Made by a program: the position numbers and the translations under genes. Below, piece after piece: positions 1 through 7,391 of a stretch of DNA of 10,698 bases. Position 1 is the first letter of the stretch. Each line of letters begins with the position of its first letter. The stretch comes from Omnitrophica bacterium RIFCSPLOWO2_01_FULL_45_10 (lineage in GTDB: Bacteria; Omnitrophota; Gorgyraeia; 2-01-FULL-45-10). The notes beneath the pieces were generated by a model that worked only from the letters and a program-made list of their open reading frames with translations, searched no databases and was not told the DNA's origin. The stretch spans positions 8,283-18,980 of the forward strand of contig MHFL01000035.1 in the NCBI GenBank assembly GCA_001804165.1, in the 5' to 3' direction.

Positions 1-147
1 CACATGTGCCTTTATCCCCCTGATTCCTGACAGACGTCATTTTTTCAGTATAATCAATTTTGGGCGGCAGTGGGATCGGCAGGAGGCCAGGCCCATCGGG
101 ATATCACGCAAATCACGGGGATCTTTTAAGCAACCTAACCTACGCAC
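1..147 (-). CDS. Papain-family (C1) cysteine peptidase, 5' part only, with apparent frameshift
   Basis: This gene is cut by the left edge. One minus-strand frame reads from 147 to a TGA at 37-39 and contains KDPRDLRDIPMGL. A second frame, open from 103 to the edge, reads LPIPLPPKIDY and then TSVRNQGDKGTC. The second stretch matches the start of mature papain-fold peptidases (LPxxVDW, then VxNQGxxGxC). In that family the Gln of NQG forms the oxyanion hole and the Cys that follows (codon 2-4) is the nucleophile. The first stretch resembles the DxRD motif that precedes it in bacterial C1 proteins. One extra base near 86-88 joins both into a single frame. The second frame has no ATG, GTG or TTG before the PPKIDY motif, so it needs the first frame for its start. 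I chose GTG at 145-147 because AAGG lies 6 bases before it. ATG at 151-153 is the alternative. The start overlaps the end of the O-antigen ligase gene. The natural substrate is unknown. The family call is fairly secure; whether the frameshift is genuine is open. Confidence 0.62.
80..95 (-). other. Apparent frameshift point in the C1 peptidase gene
   Basis: Coding similarity passes from the frame reading DIPMGL (codons ending about 88) to the frame reading LLPIPLPPKIDY (codons from about 85 leftwards). Adding a single G to the GG at 87-88 on the minus strand gives MGLGLLPIPLPPKIDY without interruption. This could be a consensus or assembly error at a short G run, or a real inactivating mutation. 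No classical slippery heptamer is seen at this spot. Confidence 0.5.
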
Positions 148-1435
148 CTTCATCCTTAAGGGCTATCTTTTGAACCGCTATGATCAAACCCATTACAAAC
201 CACATTAAATTCACTAATTGTAAGGCATAAAAATTAACATCGAAAAAGCTATGCACTAAAAATGCGAATAATCCCGTTAATAGCCCGACCAGGATGTAGC
301 CGTAAAATGTATCTTTAATTTTTCTCATGTTTGTAATAGAAACCTTGAACAAACTTGTTATGACTAAAATAAAGGATGATAATCCGACAATCCCTGTCTC
401 AGCCGCCATTTGAAGATAAGAGTTGTGGGGATAAATCCCGGCCTCTTGTAAGGCGCTTTTATAATGAGGCGCTACGATAGAATATGTGTTTAACCCGCAA
501 CCAAAAATGGGAAAGTCCCTGATAATCAATAGCGCCTCCCGCCATAGATTAGTCCTGACAATGTCTATATTTTGCATTATCAAAACTAAATTCTTCTTTA
601 TAAAAAATAGAAAATCTTGGCTCCCAGCAGACAGGTACATATGTATAAAAAATGGGGTGGCAATAAGCAGCGCCAGTGGTATAAGAACTATGATGATCAA
701 AAATATTCTATTCTTTTTGACTACCATTAAAAATATCACTGCAAAAGCAAGACCTGCCCAGGCGCCCCTTGATCGCGTCAGTACCAGGCATGTTATTAAT
801 ACGCCTGCCAAACATATCATTAATACGCCGATTAAAAACCATAATATAACGGATATAGCTTTTTTGGGCTTATTATTTTTTCCAGCATAAAAGATGCCAA
901 ACAATAACGGCAACATAATTATGAGCCACCCGCCAAAACCATTGGAACTGGAAAAGGAAGCCGTAATCCTGCCGGCTTGCGGGTATTTCCTTAAGAAATC
1001 CCCCACTGTTGTCATGTATTGAAAAATGCCGTCTGCGCCTATAAGCAGCATGGATAAGGCCATGGTAACCAACACTGCATTCAGCTTTCTTCTATCGTTT
1101 ATAGTCTCTGCAAGTATAAAATATAAAAAAACACTTTCCAGCAATTTAAAAAATAATCCTTTCAAACTTAATGCTAACGAAGCGCTTCGGAAAATAGAAA
1201 TAAAATTAGCAAGGACAAATAGATATATAGGAAGATTTGGGTATGATAGAATTTGTTTAAGTGAAGGTGCAAAATAAGTATACGGCTTACGAAATAATAA
1301 CCTCTTTAAGGCCCATAATGTTAAAGCGATCACAAAACATATCTCCACCGATGATTTTGAAAATGGCAGAGTAAATATCATCACCAATAAAGATAAGACT
1401 GTCAGCCAGTTAACCCATTCTCTAATTACTACCAT
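140..1435 (-). CDS. O-antigen ligase / polysaccharide polymerase (Wzy_C, PF04932 family)
   Basis: This is a polytopic membrane protein of 431 residues with about 11-12 hydrophobic segments, a normal size for the WaaL/Wzy family. The family marks are in order: RITASF near 156, LTRSRGAWAGLA at 219-230 (the conserved TRSRGAW block), and a periplasmic loop of roughly 263-340 that holds R299 and FPIFGCGLNTY (308-318). It ends in HNSYLQMAAETG (337-348), whose His is the residue tied to catalysis in this family. The C-terminal helices carry VHSFFDVNFY (394-403). Family members transfer or polymerise undecaprenyl-diphosphate-linked glycans on the outer face of the inner membrane. Ligase and polymerase cannot be told apart from sequence alone; some members ligate glycans to protein. 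The start overlaps the end of the dehydratase gene by 14 bases. The Shine-Dalgarno sequence is weak, so expression probably depends on translation of the upstream gene. Base composition is AT-rich compared with the glycosyltransferase and SDR genes. Confidence 0.88.
   Translation of the reverse strand: MVVIREWVNWLTVLSLLVMIFTLPFSKSSVEICFVIALTLWALKRLLFRKPYTYFAPSLKQILSYPNLPIYLFVLANFISIFRSASLALSLKGLFFKLLESVFLYFILAETINDRRKLNAVLVTMALSMLLIGADGIFQYMTTVGDFLRKYPQAGRITASFSSSNGFGGWLIIMLPLLFGIFYAGKNNKPKKAISVILWFLIGVLMICLAGVLITCLVLTRSRGAWAGLAFAVIFLMVVKKNRIFLIIIVLIPLALLIATPFFIHMYLSAGSQDFLFFIKKNLVLIMQNIDIVRTNLWREALLIIRDFPIFGCGLNTYSIVAPHYKSALQEAGIYPHNSYLQMAAETGIVGLSSFILVITSLFKVSITNMRKIKDTFYGYILVGLLTGLFAFLVHSFFDVNFYALQLVNLMWFVMGLIIAVQKIALKDEGA
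154..157 (-). promoter_or_regulatory. Ribosome binding site AAGG for the C1 peptidase gene
   Basis: AAGG on the minus strand lies 6 bases upstream of GTG (145-147), a normal Shine-Dalgarno distance. The ATG at 151-153 directly touches AAGG and would have no spacer. This favours the GTG start. The site lies inside the last codons of the upstream ligase gene, so translation of the two genes may be coupled. Confidence 0.4.
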
Positions 1436-3287
1436 TATATTTTTCGTTCGGCTTGTAAGTCGGCACTATCTCTTTTATCTTAGCTATTGCCTTCTCTTCG
1501 TCCATTAAATTAGCCAGCCTCTCCAGGGTCTTTATGTCTTTGCGCAGCTGAAGCGCGTCGAAATTATTAGGCTGCGCAATATAAATTTTATCGTGCTTTG
1601 TAGCCTTGTTATGCTCGATATCCAACAGCATCTCCTCCATCATCTTTTCTCCGGGCCTTAAACCGATAAATTTAATCTCTATATCCTTATCCGGTTCAAG
1701 CCCGGACAGCGTTATAAGATTTCTGGCAAGATCAACTATTTTTATCTGCTCTCCCATATCAAGGATCAGCACCTCTCCGCCCTTACCGATGGCGCCAGCC
1801 TGCATAACAAGCTGGGCGGCTTCGCTCGCCGTCATAAAAAATCTCTTAACCTCGGGATGTGTTACCATAAGCGGCTTCCCGCTTTCTATCTGCTGTTTGA
1901 ATATAGGTACTACGCTGCCGCTGGATCCAATAACATTACCGAACCTTACGGCCATGAACTTTGTTCTTGACGTCTTAGCCTTTGACTGTATCATCATTTC
2001 GGCTATCCGCTTTGAAGCCCCCATGGCGCTTGTCGGATTTACTGCCTTATCGGTAGATATCATGACGAACCTCTCTACTCCGTAATGCTCTGATGCGTAA
2101 ACGAGATTTCTTGTTCCGATGATATTATTTTTGATGGCCGCAATAGGATTTCCCTCCATGAGAGGCACATGCTTATGCGCGGCGGAATGGAATGCTATGT
2201 TAGGCCTATATTTAGAAAATACGCTCTTCAACAGCCCTATGTCTTTTATGTCGCCTATAATAGTCTTATATTTCAGCTGCGGATAATTTGCTTTAAGCTC
2301 CATCTCTAAAAAATATAAACCGTTCTCATTTAAATCATATAATATTAATTGGCCTGGATTAAACTTTGCTATTTGCCTCAACAATTCTGATCCGATGGTG
2401 CCGGCGGCGCCTGTTATTAAAATAACCTTGTCCTTTAAAAAAAGACTTATATCCTGTGTATTTATATTAACGGCTTCCCTGCCCAAAAGATCTTCAGGCT
2501 TTACATCTCTTATGTGTTTTATCGTTACTTCGCCGGTTAAGATCTTGTGAAGCTCCGGCACGGTCTTGATCTTCACATCCGTCTTTTCGCATTTTGACAC
2601 GATGTCTCTTATCGTTTTACCGGTTGCGGACGGAACAGCAATGACCACTTCCTCGATGTTAAAATAATTTATCACTTTTTTAATATCCTCTATCCTGCCA
2701 AGGACCCTTACGCCATGAATGCGGGAATTCAACTTGTTCGGATTATCATCAATAAACCCGACCGGCTGGTATATTCTCTTCTTAGCATTGATCATCTCGC
2801 GCGCGACCATTTCACCGGCAGCGCCCGCTCCTACTATAAGAGCTCTTTTAAGGTTAGAAGATTTGAGCTGTCTGAACTTAATCAAAACTCTCGGAAGGAA
2901 TCTTGAACTCCCGATAAAGAAAAGGCAGGCCAGATAATCTATCAACAACACTGACCGGCCGATTTCCGTACGCTGCGTAAAAAACGCTATTGCGACAAGT
3001 ACTAAGCTGCCGATGGTGACGGATTTGAATACATTTATCGCTTCGCTTATGCTTGCATAGCGAAACGACCATTGATACATCCCGAAGATATAAAATAATA
3101 CGCTCCTGAGGATAGCTGTCCACATCATAAAATATAAACATGGGAACGCAATAAGGCTGGTAAACCGCCAGTCAAACCTTATCGCAAATGCCAAAAACAT
3201 CGATAGGTTGACCAGCGCCAGATCGATCACCAGCATTATGGGCATTCTAATCTTATCGAGTATTTCTCTTGCGCCTTTCATAGCCAT
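1422..3287 (-). CDS. Membrane-bound UDP-N-acetylhexosamine 4,6-dehydratase (FlaA1/CapD/WbpM/PglF type)
   Basis: From the chosen ATG the product has 621 residues, normal for the long WbpM/PglF/CapD class. About four membrane helices fill roughly the first 120 residues. A CoA-binding-like Rossmann domain follows with GAGAAG (153-158). The catalytic SDR domain then has TGAAGTIGSE (292-301) for the dinucleotide. It carries STDKAVNP (411-418), with the Asp-Lys pair of the dehydratases, and MGASK (422-426). The usual catalytic Tyr of YxxxK is replaced by Met, which is characteristic of the long membrane-bound members and not damage. LRPGEK (543-548) is the substrate-binding motif. These enzymes convert UDP-GlcNAc to a UDP-4-keto-6-deoxy sugar. 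The reading frame is open up to 3383, but the extra 32 residues would overlap the radical SAM gene by 50 bases and do not fit the family. ATG at 3285-3287, just before the first helix, is the better start. The upstream Shine-Dalgarno is poor. WbpM-like action on UDP-GlcNAc is likely; the exact product isomer is not decided. Confidence 0.9.
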   Translation of the reverse strand: MAMKGAREILDKIRMPIMLVIDLALVNLSMFLAFAIRFDWRFTSLIAFPCLYFMMWTAILRSVLFYIFGMYQWSFRYASISEAINVFKSVTIGSLVLVAIAFFTQRTEIGRSVLLIDYLACLFFIGSSRFLPRVLIKFRQLKSSNLKRALIVGAGAAGEMVAREMINAKKRIYQPVGFIDDNPNKLNSRIHGVRVLGRIEDIKKVINYFNIEEVVIAVPSATGKTIRDIVSKCEKTDVKIKTVPELHKILTGEVTIKHIRDVKPEDLLGREAVNINTQDISLFLKDKVILITGAAGTIGSELLRQIAKFNPGQLILYDLNENGLYFLEMELKANYPQLKYKTIIGDIKDIGLLKSVFSKYRPNIAFHSAAHKHVPLMEGNPIAAIKNNIIGTRNLVYASEHYGVERFVMISTDKAVNPTSAMGASKRIAEMMIQSKAKTSRTKFMAVRFGNVIGSSGSVVPIFKQQIESGKPLMVTHPEVKRFFMTASEAAQLVMQAGAIGKGGEVLILDMGEQIKIVDLARNLITLSGLEPDKDIEIKFIGLRPGEKMMEEMLLDIEHNKATKHDKIYIAQPNNFDALQLRKDIKTLERLANLMDEEKAIAKIKEIVPTYKPNEKYNGSN

Positions 3288-3333
3288 ATTATTATATATT
3301 CCATGAGCTAAATAATCAATGAAACATATCACA

Positions 3334-5364
3334 TTATGCCAGCACTTGGCATTTCTTCCAAAAAATATCGGGATTATAATCAAAAAGTGTCTTGCCTAGA
3401 CTATAATAGACATCTTCTCCATACAATCTCTTAATCTGGCGAAGAAAGTCCTCAATGAACTTCTTATCATAATAGAACCTTGCCTTAACCTTATAATGGT
3501 ATTTACCTATTGGGTGTTGAGGGATATCACAATACCACTTGTTTATATCGAAGGGAAAGTTTCTCTCATAGACCTTGCTGGCCTTGCGGTAATCTCTAAA
3601 TATACCTGAAAAGTCCCTGGAGATTAACATCCACGTCTTTGCAGCAGCAAGGAATTCCTGTTCAATTTCTGTAAAAATACCTTTTTCTTTCAATAAATTT
3701 GTTATCGTTTCGAAGATTAGGTCTACGGAGGACTGGAAAGTATCGAGCAGCGCTTTCACGAGATATTTTCTGAATAAATTGTCTCCGACCTCTCCCCTTA
3801 ATAATTTCTCATAATTCTTCTTTTTAGAATATGCCTTATATATAGCTGACGGGGAACTAAAAATTTCGTTTTTCGTTTCTTCCAAAAGCTCTTGAAAAAG
3901 AGATGTGAACGCGGATTTGCGGGTAAGTATGCACTCGAATATTTTAATTAAAAAGAGATGGCTGTCCAACGAAAAATATGCGATTATTCTACGTATCACA
4001 TCGTATTGAGAACGGCCTAAAAGAAAACATAAAAAAGCGTATCCCCTGCATTGTACATATTCCTCGAAAGGCATGGTCGATGTTTCATAACAGATCTCCT
4101 CGATCTCAAAACATTTTTTCCTTTTATAAACACCAAATTGCCGGGGTATAATACGATAACCGGTCATTAGCCTATACTTCTTCCGGTATTCTGTGGATGC
4201 TAATTCAGTACCCGGCAATAACATCCAGGTAAAAACACGAATATACTCAATTCCCGAAGAATAGACTTTGCGCAATGTTTCCAAAAAAGACTTCTTCGTT
4301 TCTAACGGCATGGGGATGATCAATTCCGCCCCGGCGATGATATTCAAAGCAATTAGTTTCTTCTGCGCTAGATCATATTGAGCGTAAGGCAGATTTTCTC
4401 TTTTGATCACTTTTAGCGTTGCTTCATTCGTCGTTTGCAATGAGCACAGGGGCGGCATCTTTTTTTTAAGGATATTGGCTATCTCAAAGACGCGGTCATA
4501 ATTATTTTTTGCTGTATCAGCTTGAATAGATTTGGGCCAGTCATATTCATCTTGCATCTTGCGGATATGTTTTGCAATCTCAAGATCGCGCTTCATAATA
4601 CCGAAATTACTGTCTGTGATCAATAAAGCACCGACTTTAAATTGGGAACTTTTTTTCGCTATATACGCTATCTCTTCCTTGACTCTTTTTAAGTCAAACG
4701 GAACAACTTTTGAATAACTCGGATTGCTCGCTCGACAGTATTTACATGAATATGGGCATCCCCTGGCGGTCTGGACAGCAGGGATATATTCTCCGTTAAA
4801 ATATTGGTCAAAGATACCTGACAAATACGGAGATGGCACCACATTCAAATCGGCTATCCGCGCGGCCTTTTTCCCATAAACGATGCTTTTTTTCTTCGGG
4901 TCAATGGCCGCCGTCCCTGGCACAGGATTACTCTTAAGCTTTTTCAGGCTCATGCCATTGATAGTTTTTGATATTAAATCGGAGAAAGCGATCTCGCCCT
5001 CTAATAAGCAATAAAAATCAATGGATCGGCGCTTTTTCAGATATTTTTCCGATTCTTCAGCAGAGATAGGAAAATCAGGGCCCCCTGCAACACAAGCGAT
5101 ATCTGGATCGGCCGATTTCGCATAGTCAAAAACCAAATTATTAATTTCCGCATTCCACATATAATTGGCCAGACCGATAACGTGGGGTTTCCAAGAATCG
5201 ATAATCTGCAATACGCTATCAGGATCGTCGCATAATCTACATTCGATATCGTTCCCGAATCTATTCTTGCAATAAGATGCGATAAGGCCTATCCCCAACG
5301 GAAAATAAGCTGAATTCCGCCCTACAGTTCTATGTCTTAAATCCCCTAAAATTATCCGCAGCAT
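3334..5364 (-). CDS. Large radical SAM enzyme with B12-binding-like N-terminal domain, function unknown
   Basis: The product has 676 residues. Residues 1-135 form a cobalamin-binding-like Rossmann domain: PLGIGLIASYCK at 22-33, VIGLANYMWN at 62-71 and VAGGPDFP at 92-99, then a LLEGEIAFSDL element at 120-130. The DxHxxG motif for base-off B12 ligation is not visible. The radical SAM core starts with RGCPYSCKYC, giving cysteines 203, 207 and 210 (CxxxCxxC) for the 4Fe-4S cluster. Later core strands include SLQTTNEATLKVI (308-320) and ELIIPMPLETKKSFLETL (347-364). Residues from about 430 to 676 form a long mostly helical extension that I do not recognise. The usual biochemistry of such enzymes is methylation, ring formation or other radical chemistry on lipids, sugars or peptides. 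The gene sits between the initiating transferase and the dehydratase, so a glycan or lipid-carrier substrate is plausible but unproven. It starts 28 bases after the transferase gene, with GGCGGTAAG as a possible ribosome site. It is more AT-rich than the glycosyltransferase and SDR genes. Confidence 0.85.
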   Translation of the reverse strand: MLRIILGDLRHRTVGRNSAYFPLGIGLIASYCKNRFGNDIECRLCDDPDSVLQIIDSWKPHVIGLANYMWNAEINNLVFDYAKSADPDIACVAGGPDFPISAEESEKYLKKRRSIDFYCLLEGEIAFSDLISKTINGMSLKKLKSNPVPGTAAIDPKKKSIVYGKKAARIADLNVVPSPYLSGIFDQYFNGEYIPAVQTARGCPYSCKYCRASNPSYSKVVPFDLKRVKEEIAYIAKKSSQFKVGALLITDSNFGIMKRDLEIAKHIRKMQDEYDWPKSIQADTAKNNYDRVFEIANILKKKMPPLCSLQTTNEATLKVIKRENLPYAQYDLAQKKLIALNIIAGAELIIPMPLETKKSFLETLRKVYSSGIEYIRVFTWMLLPGTELASTEYRKKYRLMTGYRIIPRQFGVYKRKKCFEIEEICYETSTMPFEEYVQCRGYAFLCFLLGRSQYDVIRRIIAYFSLDSHLFLIKIFECILTRKSAFTSLFQELLEETKNEIFSSPSAIYKAYSKKKNYEKLLRGEVGDNLFRKYLVKALLDTFQSSVDLIFETITNLLKEKGIFTEIEQEFLAAAKTWMLISRDFSGIFRDYRKASKVYERNFPFDINKWYCDIPQHPIGKYHYKVKARFYYDKKFIEDFLRQIKRLYGEDVYYSLGKTLFDYNPDIFWKKCQVLA

Positions 5365-5392
5365 TATCTTACCGCCAAATTTTTAAATCATC

Positions 5393-5956
5393 TTAATGCT
5401 GCACGCCTTCTCCGCGTACAGCTTTTATAGTGGTCATGCATAAGATCTTAAAATCAAACGAAAAAGACCTGTGCTTCAAATAATACTCGTCGAACTCAAC
5501 TTTTACCGGAATAGACAGATTGTCTCTTCCGTTAACCTGCGCCCATCCTGTAATACCCGGCGTAAGCCTGTGTATGTTTTTTTTAGTCCTTAGCCCCATC
5601 AAATCGTATTGATTAAACAACGCTGGGCGTGGACCCACAAAAGTCATGTCTCCTGATATAATGTTAAATAGCTGAGGCAGTTCATCTAAACTAAACTTGC
5701 GCAAAAATTGCCCTAACGGAGTAATATAGCCATCCGGATTTTTAAAAAGATGGGTTGCGACAGCCGGTGCGCCAACGCGCATAGTGCGGAACTTCGGCAT
5801 TTTAAATATTCTATTATTGATTCCTACCCTGTCCGACCAATACAAGACAGGCCCATTAGAAGTAAGCTTGACTGCCAGCGCGATAATAAGCATCGGAACG
5901 CTTAAGAAGCCTAACAATAATACCGCTATCACAAGATCAAAAACGCGCTTTATCAT
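5393..5956 (-). CDS. Initiating sugar-1-phosphate transferase, small PglC-type (bacterial sugar transferase)
   Basis: The product has 187 residues, the size of the minimal monotopic phosphoglycosyl transferases (PglC, WecA-independent). A single hydrophobic segment at 7-30, broken by Pro21, is the expected re-entrant helix. The cytosolic domain follows with KFRTM (55-59), then FSLDELPQLFNI (88-99), whose Asp91-Glu92 is the catalytic dyad. MTFVGPRP (104-111) and TPGITGWAQVNGR (132-144) complete the family signature. The enzyme moves a sugar-1-phosphate from a UDP-sugar to undecaprenyl phosphate on the cytoplasmic face and so commits the first sugar of the repeat unit. Given the 4,6-dehydratase and SDR in the same operon, that sugar may be a 6-deoxy-HexNAc, but this is inference. 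The start overlaps the end of the upstream radical SAM gene by 20 bases, and there is no clear ribosome site, so coupled translation is likely. Confidence 0.93.
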   Translation of the reverse strand: MIKRVFDLVIAVLLLGFLSVPMLIIALAVKLTSNGPVLYWSDRVGINNRIFKMPKFRTMRVGAPAVATHLFKNPDGYITPLGQFLRKFSLDELPQLFNIISGDMTFVGPRPALFNQYDLMGLRTKKNIHRLTPGITGWAQVNGRDNLSIPVKVEFDEYYLKHRSFSFDFKILCMTTIKAVRGEGVQH

Positions 5957-7391
5957 ACTTTTTTAACTGCCGCGACAAACATTGAGAGGCGATAAGCATA
6001 CTTATCATATTCTTTACGAAAAAATAATTGAATTGCACCCAGTCCACTTTTATATAGCTATAGATCTTATAGACATAAAACATGACTTTAAAAAACAGAT
6101 TAGGCGGAAACCGTATCAGCCTTTTTATTAATGGAATAAAAAAAGGGAATTGCACGGCGATGGCGAACAGATCGTGCAGGTTGATGATTTCATTCTTATG
6201 GGCCGATTTAAGCGGCGAGGAAGAATGATAATCCGGTTCTATGCGGTAATCCGTCTCCAGCAGGTCATTATCGGCCGCGAATCTGTACAGTTCCGTGCCG
6301 GGATAGGGTTGAATAATGGAAATCCAACTGTAAGCGGGCCTGCATTTTACATTTAATTCCACCGTTTCAAAAGCATCGGACAATGTCTCCTGCGGCAAGC
6401 CTATCATATTGAACGTTTCAAATTTTATTTTATATTTGCTAAGCAAGGCGCAGGCTTTACTGATCTGCTCGTTGCTCATATTTCTTTTTAGAACATCCCT
6501 TCTCAACCTTTCATTGCCTGATTCTATCCCGATAATAACGAGAAAACATCCGCTCTCCTTCAGTCCCTTGGCTACGCTTTCCGTTACCAAATCCGCCCTG
6601 ACGTGGCAACAATACGGTAAATTTATTTCTCTACGATATCTTTCAATAAATTCAAAAAACCATCTTTTATCAATGATAAATATATCGTCAACAAAACGAA
6701 TCGCTTTAATATTGTATTCCTCTATGTATATCTTGACCTCTTTGATCAGATTGGTTATGTCTCTTTTCCGCACATATGACCCTTTGCCGCTATAATACTC
6801 TTTGAGCTCATTATTAAAACAATAGGTGCAGTTATAAGGGCATCCCCTGCCAGATATGACATCCAATATCCCGTAGTTTCTGTACTTATAATATTCGTTG
6901 ATCAGGCTCCTGTCGGGGAATGCTATATTGTTAATGTCAGCAAGCGGCCTTATCTCATTTTTTACGATTTCGTTATTGATCTTGACGCTAAGGTTGTGGA
7001 TCCGGGAAAAATCCCTGCGTTCACTGATATTACGCAATAACTCCCTGCACGCATCTTCCCCCTCCCCCTTGCAAATAACGTCTACGCCGGGTTCTTTTAT
7101 AAATTCCGGGTAAAAAGTAGGATGCGGACCGCCGAAGACCGATAAAAAGGAAAGTTTCTCTTTTAATAACGCATTTATCTTCAGGTAGTTTTGCTCGCTG
7201 CCGGTAGTAACTGAATAGCAAATCATATCCGGACGAAAGGCAATCGCTTTGTTTAAAAATTCTCTATCCAGATTCGGTATGAGCAGTAATGTTTCATTTC
7301 CTTCATTTTTGGCGACGGAAACGATATACAATAATCCTAACGGATCCCTTATGTCTGCGCTGGGCTTCAAATATACAAACAATACTCTCAT
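5937..7391 (-). CDS. B12-binding-type radical SAM enzyme, possible methyltransferase or tailoring enzyme
   Basis: The product has 484 residues. The N-terminal B12-binding-like domain spans about 1-140 with RDPLGLLYIVSVAK (15-28), SVFGGPHPTFYPEFI (84-98) and DVICKGEGEDACREL (104-118). This is the usual FGGPHPT...CKGEGE pattern of the family. No DxHxxG motif is evident. The radical SAM core carries SGRGCPYNCTYCFNN, with cysteines 184, 188 and 191 as cluster ligands, then RFVDDIF (232-238), the SAM-contacting IGIESGNE (287-294), MIGLPQET (329-336) and QPYPGTELY (361-369). The last 80 residues are hydrophobic and basic and may bind the membrane surface. Such proteins include methyltransferases and enzymes of lipid and natural-product tailoring, and the substrate cannot be read from the sequence. 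The ATG overlaps the stop of the SDR gene as ATGA (7388-7391), and a good Shine-Dalgarno sequence precedes it. It resembles the downstream large radical SAM protein only in domain plan, so they are not a recent duplication. Confidence 0.9.
   Translation of the reverse strand: MRVLFVYLKPSADIRDPLGLLYIVSVAKNEGNETLLLIPNLDREFLNKAIAFRPDMICYSVTTGSEQNYLKINALLKEKLSFLSVFGGPHPTFYPEFIKEPGVDVICKGEGEDACRELLRNISERRDFSRIHNLSVKINNEIVKNEIRPLADINNIAFPDRSLINEYYKYRNYGILDVISGRGCPYNCTYCFNNELKEYYSGKGSYVRKRDITNLIKEVKIYIEEYNIKAIRFVDDIFIIDKRWFFEFIERYRREINLPYCCHVRADLVTESVAKGLKESGCFLVIIGIESGNERLRRDVLKRNMSNEQISKACALLSKYKIKFETFNMIGLPQETLSDAFETVELNVKCRPAYSWISIIQPYPGTELYRFAADNDLLETDYRIEPDYHSSSPLKSAHKNEIINLHDLFAIAVQFPFFIPLIKRLIRFPPNLFFKVMFYVYKIYSYIKVDWVQFNYFFVKNMISMLIASQCLSRQLKKYDKARF

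Noticed and set aside
38-48. Programmed -1 frameshift at the A6 run just before the TGA at 37-39
   Set aside because: The A run could allow slippage, but the conserved LPPKIDY motif in the other frame lies upstream of it, so the coding switch must already have happened near 80-95.
37-153. 38-residue stand-alone small protein read from ATG at 151-153
   Set aside because: Its first half matches the leader motif of C1 peptidases and its second half (Cys/Arg/Lys-rich) looks like out-of-frame reading of LPIPLPPKIDY. It is better explained as the first part of a frameshifted peptidase gene.
792-832. Short direct repeat ATTAATACGCC in the ligase gene
   Set aside because: It encodes two similar hydrophobic pieces of one membrane segment (GVLMI and GVLIT). 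Codon and residue bias explains it.
486-890. Plus-strand open frame of 134 codons
   Set aside because: It is antisense to the Wzy_C core, which carries the conserved TRSRGAW and HNSYLQ motifs.
1606-2085. Plus-strand open frame of 159 codons
   Set aside because: It lies wholly inside the dehydratase gene on the opposite strand, whose motifs are clear. It has no recognisable domain and is an antisense shadow.
3288-3383. 32-residue N-terminal extension of the dehydratase
   Set aside because: It overlaps the end of the radical SAM gene by 50 bases and lies ahead of the normal family start before the first membrane helix. ATG at 3285-3287 is preferred.
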